Source: Bacteroidota bacterium (GTDB lineage: Bacteria > Bacteroidota > Bacteroidia > Flavobacteriales > Weeksellaceae). From it: a DNA stretch of 64,000 nt. The notes below the pieces were generated by a model that saw only the letters and a program-made list of their open reading frames with translations, ran no database searches and was not told the DNA's origin. Below, one piece after another: positions 18,580 to 27,382 of this stretch. The stretch is from the NCBI GenBank assembly GCA_023460855.1, contig JAEWOS010000020.1:62001-126000 (forward strand). Direction: 5' to 3'. Both the position numbers and the translations under genes were made by a program. Position 1 is the stretch's first letter. Each line of letters starts with the position of its first letter.

Positions 18580-18663
18580 GTCATTGCGAGCAGAATGAAA
18601 TGAAGCGAAGCAATCTGTTTCTACGGATTGCTTCGTCTGTAATACCTCACTTCTCGCAATGAC
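18580..18663 (+). repeat. REP-like long imperfect palindrome, copy C
   Basis: GTCATTGCGAG (18580-18590) and CTCGCAATGAC (18653-18663) bound the element, with inner arms GAAGCAATC and GATTGCTTC. It follows copy B after seven bases in the same orientation. Its last base is the first base of the alaS stop codon (minus strand), so it may also serve as the alaS 3' hairpin. Confidence 0.9.
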
Positions 18664-21320
18664 TATAACAATTTCGCTTTCTCCACCGCTGCATCAATTC
18701 CCGCAAGGTTTTTTCCGCCCGCTGTTGCAAAGCCCGGATTTCCGCCGCCGCCGCCCTGAATTTCTTTCGCGAATTCTTTCACGATATTTCCGGCGTGGTA
18801 TTTTGCTTCCAAATCTGCGGAAACACCAATGGTAATCATCGGTTTTTCTCCGGCATCAGAAATAATAATTGTAACCGAATTCGGGATTTCTTTTTTCAGT
18901 TGGAACACGATGTCTTTCACGCTTCCTGCATCCATCGAGACTTTTTTCACGAGGAGTTTTTTGTCGCCACTGTCAATGAAATCGTTTTTCCAGTTGGCGG
19001 TTTCGCCCTGTGCTTTTTCTTTTTTCAAAGATTCCACTTCGGATTTTAACGAAGAATTTTCGGAAATTAATTTTTCAACAGATTTTGCCAAGTCTTTTGA
19101 TTTCAACAACTGTGACAATTCTGAAATCTGCTTTTCCAAACTTTGGAAATATTCGTTGGATTTATCTCCGGAAATCGCTTCAATTCTGCGGATTCCGGCT
19201 GCAGTTGAACTTTCAGAAGAAATCTTAAAATGCCCGATTTCTCCAGTTGATTTTACGTGCGTTCCTCCACACAGTTCCTTCGAACTTCCAAACTGAATCA
19301 TTCTCACATGATCACCGTATTTTTCCCCGAAAAGCATCATTGCACCTTTTTCTTGGGCTTCAGCAATCGGAAGGTCGCGGAATTCTTCAAGAGCAATATT
19401 TTCCTTGATTTTCTGATTCACTTTTTCCTCAACCAAAGCCAGTTCATCTTCATTCATTTTAGAAAAATGTGAGAAGTCGAAACGCAGATAATCCGGACCA
19501 ACATAAGAACCTTTCTGTTCCACGTGAGTTCCCAAAACTTCGCGCAAAGCTTCGTGAAGCAAATGCGTAACAGAGTGATTCGCCTGCGTATTTCTGCGGT
19601 CTTTTGCGTTTACTTTGGCATAAAAAACTGCTCCTGCATCTTTCGGCAATTCTTTGATTAAAGAAATAATAAGGTTATTTTCTTTTTTGGTGTCGAGAAC
19701 TTCAATCACTTCCGGATTGTCCTTCACATTATACATTTCCGGCTTCGAAATATCAAAATGTTCCGCATAACTCGGGATCAGAATTCCCTTGTCGCCAATT
19801 TGTCCGCCACCTTCAGGATAGAACGGCGTTTTGTTCAAAACAATCTGATAAAATTCACCGTCTTTATTTTCAATTTTTCTATATCTCGTAATGTACGTTT
19901 CGCTTGAAGTTTGGTCGTAACCCACAAAAGTTTCCGGCTTTTCCTCCAAAACAACCCAGTCGTAAACTTTCGCAGCAGAATCTTTTTTGGAACGCTGTTT
20001 TTGTTTTTCCATTTCCGCTTCAAAACCTTTTTCATCAACGGTTAACTGCTTTTCTTCAGCAATAATTCTTGATAAATCAGCAGGAAAACCGAATGTGTCA
20101 TACAATTCAAAAACTTCCGCACCAGGCAAAACTTTTTCGCCTTTGCTTTGAGTTTCTTTGATGATGTTATCCAATCGAACCAAACCGGTTTCAATCGTTC
20201 TAAGGAAAGAATGTTCCTCTTCTTTAATCACTTCAGAAACCAAACCTGACTGTTTCATCATTTCCGGGAAAAATTCGCCCATTTGGTTTTTCAGAACGTC
20301 CACCAACTGATAAAGGAAAGGTTCTTTCATTCCCAAAAACCGGTAAGAATACGAAATTGCACGTCTCAGAATTCTGCGGATTACGTACCCAGCGCCACCG
20401 TTGGAAGGCAACTGTCCATCCGCAATCGCAAATGAAACCGCACGAATGTGATCCACCACAACGCGAATTGCGATGTCTTTTTCGTTTTCTAAAATTCCTT
20501 CATATTTTTTTCCGGAAAGTTCTTCCACTTTGGCAATCAGCGGCGTGAAAACATCAGTATCGTAATTTGAAGATTTTCCCTGAAGCGCCATACACAGACG
20601 CTCAAATCCCATTCCCGTATCAACGTGTTGCGCCGGAAGTTTTTCCAAAGTTCCGTCGGCTTTTCTGTTGAATTCCATGAAAACGAGATTCCAGATTTCC
20701 ACCACTTGAGGATGGTCGTTATTCACCAAATCCAGTCCCGAAACTTTTGCTTTTTCCTCGTCAGAACGCAAATCGACGTGAATTTCAGAACACGGCCCAC
20801 AAGGTCCGCTTTCGCCCATTTCCCAGAAATTATCCTTCTTGTTTCCATTGATAATTCGGTCTTCAGCAATATGCGATTTCCAGAAATTATACGCATCTTC
20901 ATCGCGTTCAAGATTCTCGGAAGCATCGCCTTCAAATATCGTCACATAAAGGTTTTCCTTCGGAATTCCGTAGACTTCTGTCAATAGTTCCCACGCAAAC
21001 TCAATCGCCTCTTTCTTAAAATAATCGCCGAAAGACCAGTTTCCCAACATCTCAAACATCGTGTGGTGATACGTATCGCGGCCAACATCATCCAAATCAT
21101 TGTGCTTTCCGGAAACCCTCAAGCACTTCTGTGTATCGGCAATTCGCGGAGATTTTGGCTCTTTGTAACCCAAAAAATAATCCTTAAACTGCGTCATTCC
21201 CGAATTCGAAAACATCAGAGTTGGATCGTCTTTCAGAACAATCGGCGCAGAAGGCACGATGAGATGCTGTTTACTTTTAAAATAATCTAAAAACTGTTGG
21301 CGTATCTGTTGTGAAGTCAT
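18663..21320 (-). CDS. alaS: alanine--tRNA ligase
   Basis: AlaRS charges tRNA-Ala and edits mischarged Ser and Gly. In order: class II catalytic core (residues about 1-250, with SNSGMTQFKDYFLG, TYHHTMFEMLGNWSFGDYFK and the NDHPQVVEIWNLVFMEF region), tRNA recognition domain, editing domain with the zinc motif HSVTHLLHEALR and CGGTHVKSTGEIG, a coiled-coil (about 725-765), and the C-terminal DHHA1 domain ending in the glycine-rich QGGGGGNPGFATAGGK. The length of 885 residues is normal. The stop codon overlaps palindrome copy C by one base. Upstream, a TAAATTTG box (minus strand, 21372-21379) is a plausible -7 element. Confidence 0.97.
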   Translation of the reverse strand: MTSQQIRQQFLDYFKSKQHLIVPSAPIVLKDDPTLMFSNSGMTQFKDYFLGYKEPKSPRIADTQKCLRVSGKHNDLDDVGRDTYHHTMFEMLGNWSFGDYFKKEAIEFAWELLTEVYGIPKENLYVTIFEGDASENLERDEDAYNFWKSHIAEDRIINGNKKDNFWEMGESGPCGPCSEIHVDLRSDEEKAKVSGLDLVNNDHPQVVEIWNLVFMEFNRKADGTLEKLPAQHVDTGMGFERLCMALQGKSSNYDTDVFTPLIAKVEELSGKKYEGILENEKDIAIRVVVDHIRAVSFAIADGQLPSNGGAGYVIRRILRRAISYSYRFLGMKEPFLYQLVDVLKNQMGEFFPEMMKQSGLVSEVIKEEEHSFLRTIETGLVRLDNIIKETQSKGEKVLPGAEVFELYDTFGFPADLSRIIAEEKQLTVDEKGFEAEMEKQKQRSKKDSAAKVYDWVVLEEKPETFVGYDQTSSETYITRYRKIENKDGEFYQIVLNKTPFYPEGGGQIGDKGILIPSYAEHFDISKPEMYNVKDNPEVIEVLDTKKENNLIISLIKELPKDAGAVFYAKVNAKDRRNTQANHSVTHLLHEALREVLGTHVEQKGSYVGPDYLRFDFSHFSKMNEDELALVEEKVNQKIKENIALEEFRDLPIAEAQEKGAMMLFGEKYGDHVRMIQFGSSKELCGGTHVKSTGEIGHFKISSESSTAAGIRRIEAISGDKSNEYFQSLEKQISELSQLLKSKDLAKSVEKLISENSSLKSEVESLKKEKAQGETANWKNDFIDSGDKKLLVKKVSMDAGSVKDIVFQLKKEIPNSVTIIISDAGEKPMITIGVSADLEAKYHAGNIVKEFAKEIQGGGGGNPGFATAGGKNLAGIDAAVEKAKLL

Positions 21321-21371
21321 ATTCTTTTGCTTTAAGCGTTACGCATTATGCTGTAAGCTTTTGATAAGACG

Positions 21372-21379
21372 CAAATTTA
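21372..21379 (-). promoter_or_regulatory. candidate -7 promoter box of alaS
   Basis: On the minus strand the sequence reads TAAATTTG, matching TAnnTTTG, 51 bases before the alaS ATG. No -33 element was recognised at standard spacing. Confidence 0.4.
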
Positions 21380-21456
21380 AGGTTTCTTTGAAGATTTTTA
21401 TCTGTTTTACAAACTCATTAAATGTAATTATGAACTCCCGAGATCCGCAGAGTTAA

Positions 21457-21536
21457 GTCAGGCGACGAGTGAAGCGTAGCGAAATGACGAAGCAATCCGT
21501 TGAACAGATTGCTTCGCCGCTTATTCTCACTCCTCG
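21457..21536 (-). repeat. REP-like palindrome, copy D (diverged, inverted)
   Basis: The core GACGAAGCAATCCG, TTGAA, CAGATTGCTTCGCC reproduces the central hairpin of copies A-C, but the conserved GTCATTGCGAG ends have decayed. The arm that ends AAGCAATCCG comes first, whereas in A-C it is the second arm, so D lies in the opposite orientation. It stands between alaS and the thioesterase gene. Confidence 0.75.
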
Positions 21537-21554
21537 TAAAAACACGAAGCGGTT

Positions 21555-21989
21555 TTATCCCAGTCTGGTTTTAGGAATAATATTGTTGGTCATGGTGGTG
21601 TGATTAATCAGATTTCCGTCTTCATCGCGGATTTCTATTTGCGAAACGTGAACTGTCGCGCCTTTCCGGATAAAAGTTGCTTTTCCGGTAACCATTCCGC
21701 TTCTTTTAGCCCGCAGATGATTGCAGTTCAGGTTGGTTCCTACCGGTGCGAATTTTTCCAGATCGGTATGAATTACAGACAGACAGGATCCCAGCGTTTC
21801 GGCAAGTGCCGCACTCGCTCCGCCATGAAGAATTCCGTATGGCTGATGAACTTTCGGTTCTACCGGCATTGTCGCGGTAAGGCTCTCATCATCAACATCG
21901 GTAAAAACCATTCCCAGGGTTTTACCAAGCGTTTCCTGTCCCCAGTTATTAAATCTTTCCAGAATTTCCTGTTTTCTGCTTGCATCCAT
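21555..21989 (-). CDS. PaaI/MenI-like hotdog-fold acyl-CoA thioesterase
   Basis: The 144-residue protein matches the hotdog thioesterase pattern. QPYGILHGGASAALAETLGS contains the conserved HGG and the acidic residue in ALAE, and the central strands read GTNLNCNHLRA and VTGKATFIRKGATVHVSQIEI. Enzymes of this group hydrolyse aryl- or acyl-CoA esters: 1,4-dihydroxy-2-naphthoyl-CoA (MenI), phenylacetyl-CoA breakdown products (PaaI), or proofreading in siderophore synthesis (EntH). No menaquinone or paa gene is adjacent, so the substrate is open. It acts in the cytosol. Confidence 0.85.
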   Translation of the reverse strand: MDASRKQEILERFNNWGQETLGKTLGMVFTDVDDESLTATMPVEPKVHQPYGILHGGASAALAETLGSCLSVIHTDLEKFAPVGTNLNCNHLRAKRSGMVTGKATFIRKGATVHVSQIEIRDEDGNLINHTTMTNNIIPKTRLG

Positions 21990-22150
21990 AATTTACGCCT
22001 TTTTTTACAGCCCCGAAATTAATGATTTTCTAAGCGGGATGCAAAACAGCAGTGTTTTACAGAATCATTTTGGAATGTTTTAAAATGACCGTATCCATTG
22101 GTGTTTTTGCTGCGCTTTTATTACCTTTACGAACCTAAAATAATAAACTT

Positions 22151-22498
22151 ATGGGAATGATTATCCGTCTTTTGGTTACTGCAGTTGTGGCATTTTTGCT
22201 CACGAAAATTTTAAGCGGCGTCCATATCGATGATTTTACAACTGCCCTCATTTTTGCGGTTGTTCTTGGCCTTCTAAATTTAATCGTTACACCGATTCTG
22301 AAGCTGATTGGCTTACCTTTGACTATTATTACACTTGGTCTCTTTTCCCTCGTGATCAATGCGCTGGTAATCCTCATTGCTGATTATTTTATTGACGGGA
22401 TGAAAGTGGACGGTTTTCTGTGGGCATTTATATTCAGTATTGCCCTGTCTTTAATCACTTCTCTGGTTAACGGACTGTTCGGTTCGGGTGAAGAATAA
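22151..22498 (+). CDS. phage holin family (superfamily IV-type) membrane protein
   Basis: The 115-residue protein is nearly all hydrophobic, with four membrane segments and the typical phrase AVVLGLLNLIVTPILKLIGLPLTIITLGLFSLVINALVI (residues about 36-75). Despite the family name, these short four-helix proteins are ordinary chromosomal inner-membrane proteins of unknown role in many bacteria. No lysin or other phage gene is nearby, so I do not read it as a prophage remnant. It is followed after nine bases by a ferredoxin gene. Confidence 0.8.
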   Translation: MGMIIRLLVTAVVAFLLTKILSGVHIDDFTTALIFAVVLGLLNLIVTPILKLIGLPLTIITLGLFSLVINALVILIADYFIDGMKVDGFLWAFIFSIALSLITSLVNGLFGSGEE

Positions 22499-22507
22499 AT
22501 AAGCGCA

Positions 22508-22843
22508 ATGACAGCAGATATTCAGATAAAAATTACCGACAGGGAAGGAGTAACTCATGAACTTGCAGCTCCTACAGATATGTCGATGAATCTTATGGAA
22601 GTCATCCGTTCTTATGAACTGGCGGAAGAAGGAACGATTGGCGTTTGCGGTGGAATGGTGATGTGTGCGAGTTGCCAGGTTTATGTGGTAAATGGTGCCG
22701 AAAAGCTGCAGGAAATGGGCGATGAGGAAGATGCGATGCTCGGTGAAGCTTTTCATGTACTCGATAATTCCAGACTTGGCTGCCAGATTCATATCACTCC
22801 GGAAATCGAAGGCCTGGAAGTAGAAATTGCACCATATCCGTAA
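22508..22843 (+). CDS. adrenodoxin-type [2Fe-2S] ferredoxin
   Basis: The 111-residue protein has the vertebrate/ISC-type cluster pattern: CGGMVMCASC gives Cys47, Cys53 and Cys56 (Cx5Cx2C) and LGCQIH gives Cys92. The acidic stretch EMGDEEDAMLGEAFHV between them is the usual partner-binding helix. Such ferredoxins donate electrons to Fe-S assembly or to oxygenases. It begins nine bases after the holin-like gene, so they are probably on one transcript. No isc or suf gene is in view. Confidence 0.92.
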   Translation: MTADIQIKITDREGVTHELAAPTDMSMNLMEVIRSYELAEEGTIGVCGGMVMCASCQVYVVNGAEKLQEMGDEEDAMLGEAFHVLDNSRLGCQIHITPEIEGLEVEIAPYP

Positions 22844-22881
22844 GCATTTTAAAATTACTGCTATTTTTTGTAACGTAAATT

Positions 22882-22907
22882 GCTATATTTGTAATACAAA
22901 TCATAGC
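22882..22907 (+). promoter_or_regulatory. -7 box overlapped by a palindrome (putative self-operator)
   Basis: TATATTTG (22884-22891) matches TAnnTTTG. A perfect 13-base palindrome, TTTGTA-A-TACAAA (22888-22900), overlaps it, and outer arms GCTAT (22882-22886) and ATAGC (22903-22907) extend the symmetry. It ends two bases before the repressor ATG, as expected for an autoregulatory operator. Confidence 0.6.
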
Positions 22908-22909
22908 AT

Positions 22910-23683
22910 ATGTCCATTTTTTCAGATAATATCCGGTTTCTACGATACAAGAAAAACGAATCCCAGCAGTTTGTCGCTGAAAAACTGATTATTACTCGCG
23001 GCAGATACGGTAAATATGAAGACGGCGTCAACGAGCCGCCAATCGATATTCTCGTGCGCATTTCAAAATACTTCCGGGTAAGTATCGATCTTTTAGTTAC
23101 GGTTGATATTCGTAAATATCCGATTGACCGTGTGATTTCACTTCCCGACAACAGGATTGTACTTCCGATTACGGTGGACAGCAAAGGCGATAATAAAATT
23201 GAGATTATTCCGCACCGTGCAGCGATGGGATATGTCCGTGGCTATATGGATCCGGAATATATCGAGAGCCTGCAGACGATTTCACTGCCGTTTCTCCGCA
23301 ACGGAAAATTTCGCGCCTTTCCGACAGAAGGTGATTCCATGCCGCCGTACAATGAGGGAACTTTAATTGTAGGAAAATATGTAGAAAGTAAAGAACATTT
23401 AAAAGCCAATAAAACCTACATATTTATTACAACAGACGGAATTGTTTATAAACGCTACGCCAAACAAAACAAGAAGGGAACGCTTGTAAGTTCAGACAAC
23501 ACTTTTTACGAACCGTATGAAATTCCGTGGGAAGAAGTTTTGGAAATCTGGGAATTTGCATGCAGTATAAACACGAAGGAAATCGAAGGACAAACACCGG
23601 ACTTGTCCAATCTTAAAGAACTGATGCTGGACATTAAGGAAGATCTGACAGAGGTGAAAACCAGACTGGATAAAAAAACGTAA
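22910..23683 (+). CDS. XRE/S24-type repressor-like transcriptional regulator
   Basis: The 257-residue protein joins an N-terminal helix-turn-helix of the Cro/CI class (about residues 6-62, FVAEKLIITRGRYGKYEDG) to a LexA/CI-like S24 domain (about 100-215). The expected dyad is present: Ser143 in TEGDSMPP and Lys181 in GIVYKRY. The self-cleavage region around AAMGYVRGY (about 104-112) has Met where the family usually has Ala before Gly. A short C-terminal coiled-coil-like tail follows (about 230-257). It could be a stress-induced repressor, but no phage genes are linked. The palindrome just upstream suggests autoregulation. Confidence 0.85.
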   Translation: MSIFSDNIRFLRYKKNESQQFVAEKLIITRGRYGKYEDGVNEPPIDILVRISKYFRVSIDLLVTVDIRKYPIDRVISLPDNRIVLPITVDSKGDNKIEIIPHRAAMGYVRGYMDPEYIESLQTISLPFLRNGKFRAFPTEGDSMPPYNEGTLIVGKYVESKEHLKANKTYIFITTDGIVYKRYAKQNKKGTLVSSDNTFYEPYEIPWEEVLEIWEFACSINTKEIEGQTPDLSNLKELMLDIKEDLTEVKTRLDKKT

Positions 23684-23811
23684 TTAACCTCGCTGATTCT
23701 CACTATTTTGTTAAGTACTTTTTGAAGTAGGTCGGAATTTTTTATAGAAAAAATGCTTCTTTGGCATTATCGTTGAATATTTGATTATTGAATCATAAAT
23801 TTATATTCAAG

Positions 23812-24198
23812 ATGAAATTAATTGCTAAAATATTGATGTCTGCAGGAGTCGCTTTTATGATGACTTCATGTGCAGTTCAGGATCCGTACGGAAACACCAA
23901 TTATCCAAGAAATTATCCGAACAACAACCCGGTTTACCGTGCTCCGGACGGAACTGTTTACAGACAGGGTGATGTGTACCGCGACAGAAACGGGAATGTG
24001 TACCAAAACGGCAGAGTAGTAAGAAGATCCAACACCAATTATGGAAACCAGCGGAATTTTCCGCCGGGACAGGCTAAGAAGATTTACGGTGGATCAGCAA
24101 GAGATTATAACCGTGGACAAAACAAAAGTTACAAAAATAACAACAAGCACAACAAAAACTGGAACAAGAAGAAAGGTAAATGGCAGGACAGAGATTAA
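23812..24198 (+). CDS. small Asn/Tyr/Arg-rich lipoprotein
   Basis: From the ATG at 23812 the protein has 128 residues. A signal segment ends in the lipobox MMTSC (Cys about 20). The mature part is polar and low in complexity: a proline/asparagine/tyrosine section, a repeat-like pair VYRQGDVYRDRNGNVYQNGR, then a Lys/Asn-rich basic tail (about 95-128). A reading from an earlier TTG at 23788 is possible but places extra residues before the signal. I see no known domain. It is probably anchored in the membrane, and the basic tail might contact peptidoglycan or nucleic acid. Confidence 0.7.
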   Translation: MKLIAKILMSAGVAFMMTSCAVQDPYGNTNYPRNYPNNNPVYRAPDGTVYRQGDVYRDRNGNVYQNGRVVRRSNTNYGNQRNFPPGQAKKIYGGSARDYNRGQNKSYKNNNKHNKNWNKKKGKWQDRD

Positions 24199-24201
24199 TA
24201 T

Positions 24202-24231
24202 AAATGCGGAAATCAATTCCGCATTTTTTTA
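24202..24231 (+). terminator. rho-independent terminator of the lipoprotein gene
   Basis: AAATGCGGAA (24202-24211) and TTCCGCATTT (24217-24226) form a ten-pair stem with a five-base loop, followed by a T run to 24230. It lies between two convergent genes. Confidence 0.88.
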
Positions 24232-24546
24232 TATCCTGATTTTTACGGGATTCAGCAGCGTCTGGAAAATCATGACATCCGCTCCGAATTTTGCGGCAAT
24301 CCGTTCTTCAATATTCATCAGTTCACTTTCCAGAAAATCCGTTCTCAGGGTCTCGTTTCCAAAAATCAGCAGTAAATTGTAATTTTTCCCTTCATTAATC
24401 ATATCTGTATACACTTCCGAAAGGTAGTACTGATCGGGATCCATAAGATTGTCAGCGAGCACTGTTAAGCTCTCCCGAACATAATTCTCCCATTCTTTCA
24501 GGCGGTGTTCCGGACAGTGGAATGTCAGGCTTAAAACACTGGTCAT
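24229..24546 (-). CDS. DUF4286 family protein
   Basis: The 105-residue cytosolic protein fits the small DUF4286 ferredoxin-fold-like family of Bacteroidota: a starting strand VLSLTFHCPEH, then LKEWENYVRESL, the middle YYLSEVYTDMINEGKNYNLLLIFGN, and the ending MIFQTLLNPVKIRI. Its function is not known. It lies divergently from gyrA and convergently with the lipoprotein gene. Confidence 0.8.
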   Translation of the reverse strand: MTSVLSLTFHCPEHRLKEWENYVRESLTVLADNLMDPDQYYLSEVYTDMINEGKNYNLLLIFGNETLRTDFLESELMNIEERIAAKFGADVMIFQTLLNPVKIRI

Positions 24547-24688
24547 TTTTCTTTTATTTTTGAGCGTTTGTGGATAAGTTAAGCCGCAAAAATCGGCTTT
24601 TTTTTCGTAAATTCGTCCGTTATTTAATTTTTAAAATACAGTGAAAAAGGAGGCGTGTAACGCTTTGAAAATCAACTAATAATATATT

Positions 24689-27355
24689 ATGAATACAGAA
24701 GGAGAAAGGTTGATACCGATTAACATTGTGGACGAGATGAAATCGTCTTATATCGACTATTCCATGTCGGTAATTGTTTCCAGGGCATTGCCTGATGTAA
24801 GGGACGGTTTAAAGCCTGTTCACCGCAGGGTTTTATACGGAATGTACGGTCTGGGAGTTTTTTCCAACCGGAAATATTTGAAATCTGCAAGAATCGTAGG
24901 TGATGTTTTGGGTAAATACCATCCGCATGGTGATACGTCGGTATACGATGCAATGGTTCGTATGGCGCAGCCGTGGAGTTTAAGATATCCGCAGGTTGAT
25001 GGTCAGGGTAACTTTGGTTCCATGGACGGTGATCCGCCGGCGGCAATGCGTTATACCGAAGCAAGACTGAAAAAGATTTCTGATGAAGTTTTGGCAGATC
25101 TGGACAAGGAAACCGTTGATTTCCAGAATAACTTCGACGACAGCTTAACAGAGCCGACAGTTCTTCCTACAAAAATTCCGAATCTGATAGTAAACGGAGC
25201 TTCCGGTATTGCTGTAGGTATGGCGACGAATATGGCGCCACACAATCTTTCTGAAGCAGTAGATGCTATTACCGCATATATTGACGACCGTGAAATCAGT
25301 ATCGATGATCTGATGAAACACATTATCGCTCCGGATTTTCCTACAGGGGGAATTATTTACGGGTATGAAGGTGTGCGCGATGCTTTCCATACCGGTCGCG
25401 GCAGAATCGTGCTTCGTGCAAAAGTAAATTTTGAAGAGGTACACAACAGAAACGCGATTATCGTAACCGAAATTCCGTATCAGGTGAACAAAGCGGAGAT
25501 GATTGCGAAAACTTCAGATCTGGTAAAAGACGATAAAATACCGGGAATCTATGAAATCCGTGATGAGTCCGACAGACGAGGTTTAAGAATCGTTTACGAA
25601 CTGAAAAATGATGCGATTCCGAACGTGGTTCTGAACCTGCTTTACAAGTATACTTCGCTGCAGACCTCCTTCAGTGTTAACAATATTGCGCTGGTAAACG
25701 GGAGACCGGAACAGCTGAATCTCAAGGATCTTATTCACCATTTTGTAGAGCACAGACACGTGGTGATCGTGCGCAGAACAGAATTCGAACTGAAAAAAGC
25801 GAAGGAAAGAGCACATATCCTTGAAGGCTTCATGAAAGTGATCGCTACGCAGGAATCTCTTGATACTGCAATCAGAATTATCCGTCACAGTGCAACTCCA
25901 CAGGAAGCGAAAGAAGGTTTGATCGCAGAATTTGATCTTTCCGACATTCAGGCACAGGCAATTCTTGATCTTCGTCTTGCGAGGCTTACCGGAATGGAAC
26001 TCGACAAGATCCGTGCAGAATATGAAGAAATCATGTCCCTGATCAAGGATCTCGAAGATATTTTGAGCAATGAATCCCGCCGTTATCAGATTATCAAGGA
26101 CGAACTTCAGGAAATTAAAGAAAAATACGGCGACGAACGAAGAACGGAAATCGATTACAGTGGCGGTGATATGTCAATTGAAGACTTTATCCCGAACGAA
26201 AATGTGGTGGTTACCATTTCTCACGCGGGTTATATCAAAAGAACTTCACTTTCCGAATATAGAGTTCAGAGCAGAGGTGGAGTAGGAAACAAAGCCGCGA
26301 CAACGCGTGATGAAGACTTCCTGGAATATATCGTTTCAGCAACCAATCATCAGTACATGCTGTTTTTCACAGAGAAAGGAAAATGTTACTGGCTGCGTGT
26401 TTTCGAAATTCCGGAAGGATCGCGAACCGCAAAAGGACGAGCCATTCAGAATCTCATTAACATCGAGTCCGATGATAAAGTAAAAGCTTACATCAGGACG
26501 AACGATCTGAAAGACGAAGAATATATCAACCAGATGTATCTCGTGATGATTACCAAAAACGGAACCGTGAAGAAAACTTCTCTGGAAGCTTATTCCAGAC
26601 CGAGAACAAACGGTATCAATGCGATTGAAATCCGTGAAGATGATCAGTTACTCGGAGCAAGGCTTACAAATGGTGAATCACAGATCATGATTGCTACGAA
26701 AAAAGGGAAGTGTATCCGTTTCCCTGAAGAAAAAGCAAGAGCGGTAGGAAGAGGTTCGATCGGTGTGCGCGGAATTACTCTGGAAAACAATGATGAGGTA
26801 ATTGGAATGATTGTGGTTAATGATTTAGAGAACGAATCTGTTCTGGTGGTTTCCGAAAAAGGTTACGGAAAAAGATCTGCTGTGCTAGATTATCGTGAAA
26901 CCAACCGCGGCGGAAAAGGCGTTATTACCCTTAATATCACCGATAAAACCGGTGATCTTGTTGCAATTCAGAGTGTTACGGATGAAGACGGACTGATGAT
27001 CATCAATAAATCCGGTGTAGCCATCAGAATGGGAGTGGATGAATTGCGAGTAATGGGCAGAAATACTCAGGGCGTAAAACTCATCAATCTCAAAAATAAC
27101 GATGAAATTGCCGCAATCGCCAAGGTGGAAATGGATAAAGAAGTGGAAGAGGTTGCAGAAGAAGGAGAAGAAATGCCTGCAGCAGTTGCTTCTGATGTGG
27201 TGGAATTCAAAGATGCACCACAATCCGGAGACAATGCGATCAGCAACATGGCAGATGAAGCAGATTTAAAGAAAATTGAAAAACAGGAAGAAAAGGAAAA
27301 CCGTAAAATAGAAGAGGAAGCAGATGAAGATGATAATGAGCAGAATGAAGAATAA
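24689..27355 (+). CDS. gyrA: DNA gyrase subunit A
   Basis: GyrA forms the breakage-reunion core of gyrase, which introduces negative supercoils. The catalytic tyrosine is Tyr122 in [10 protein letters not shown]. The quinolone-determining region reads [12 protein letters not shown], giving Thr83 and Asp87 in E. coli numbering. The six-blade C-terminal wrapping domain starts near residue 500. Its GyrA-box reads QSRGGVG (527-533), in place of the E. coli type QRRGGKG. A strongly acidic tail follows (about 810-888). The length of 888 residues is normal. The next gene starts 27 bases later and may be co-transcribed. Confidence 0.96.
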   Translation: MNTEGERLIPINIVDEMKSSYIDYSMSVIVSRALPDVRDGLKPVHRRVLYGMYGLGVFSNRKYLKSARIVGDVLGKYHPHGDTSVYDAMVRMAQPWSLRYPQVDGQGNFGSMDGDPPAAMRYTEARLKKISDEVLADLDKETVDFQNNFDDSLTEPTVLPTKIPNLIVNGASGIAVGMATNMAPHNLSEAVDAITAYIDDREISIDDLMKHIIAPDFPTGGIIYGYEGVRDAFHTGRGRIVLRAKVNFEEVHNRNAIIVTEIPYQVNKAEMIAKTSDLVKDDKIPGIYEIRDESDRRGLRIVYELKNDAIPNVVLNLLYKYTSLQTSFSVNNIALVNGRPEQLNLKDLIHHFVEHRHVVIVRRTEFELKKAKERAHILEGFMKVIATQESLDTAIRIIRHSATPQEAKEGLIAEFDLSDIQAQAILDLRLARLTGMELDKIRAEYEEIMSLIKDLEDILSNESRRYQIIKDELQEIKEKYGDERRTEIDYSGGDMSIEDFIPNENVVVTISHAGYIKRTSLSEYRVQSRGGVGNKAATTRDEDFLEYIVSATNHQYMLFFTEKGKCYWLRVFEIPEGSRTAKGRAIQNLINIESDDKVKAYIRTNDLKDEEYINQMYLVMITKNGTVKKTSLEAYSRPRTNGINAIEIREDDQLLGARLTNGESQIMIATKKGKCIRFPEEKARAVGRGSIGVRGITLENNDEVIGMIVVNDLENESVLVVSEKGYGKRSAVLDYRETNRGGKGVITLNITDKTGDLVAIQSVTDEDGLMIINKSGVAIRMGVDELRVMGRNTQGVKLINLKNNDEIAAIAKVEMDKEVEEVAEEGEEMPAAVASDVVEFKDAPQSGDNAISNMADEADLKKIEKQEEKENRKIEEEADEDDNEQNEE

Positions 27356-27382
27356 AACCAAATTATAAAAAATCATACAACA

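Noticed and set aside
18032..18663. CRISPR array
   Set aside because: Repeats are 80-90-base palindromes without regular unique spacers, and there are no cas genes in the window.
22151..23683. Possible prophage remnant (holin-like gene and CI/S24-like repressor close together)
   Set aside because: No integrase, lysin, capsid or attachment repeat is present; both families are common chromosomal genes, and a ferredoxin gene lies between them.
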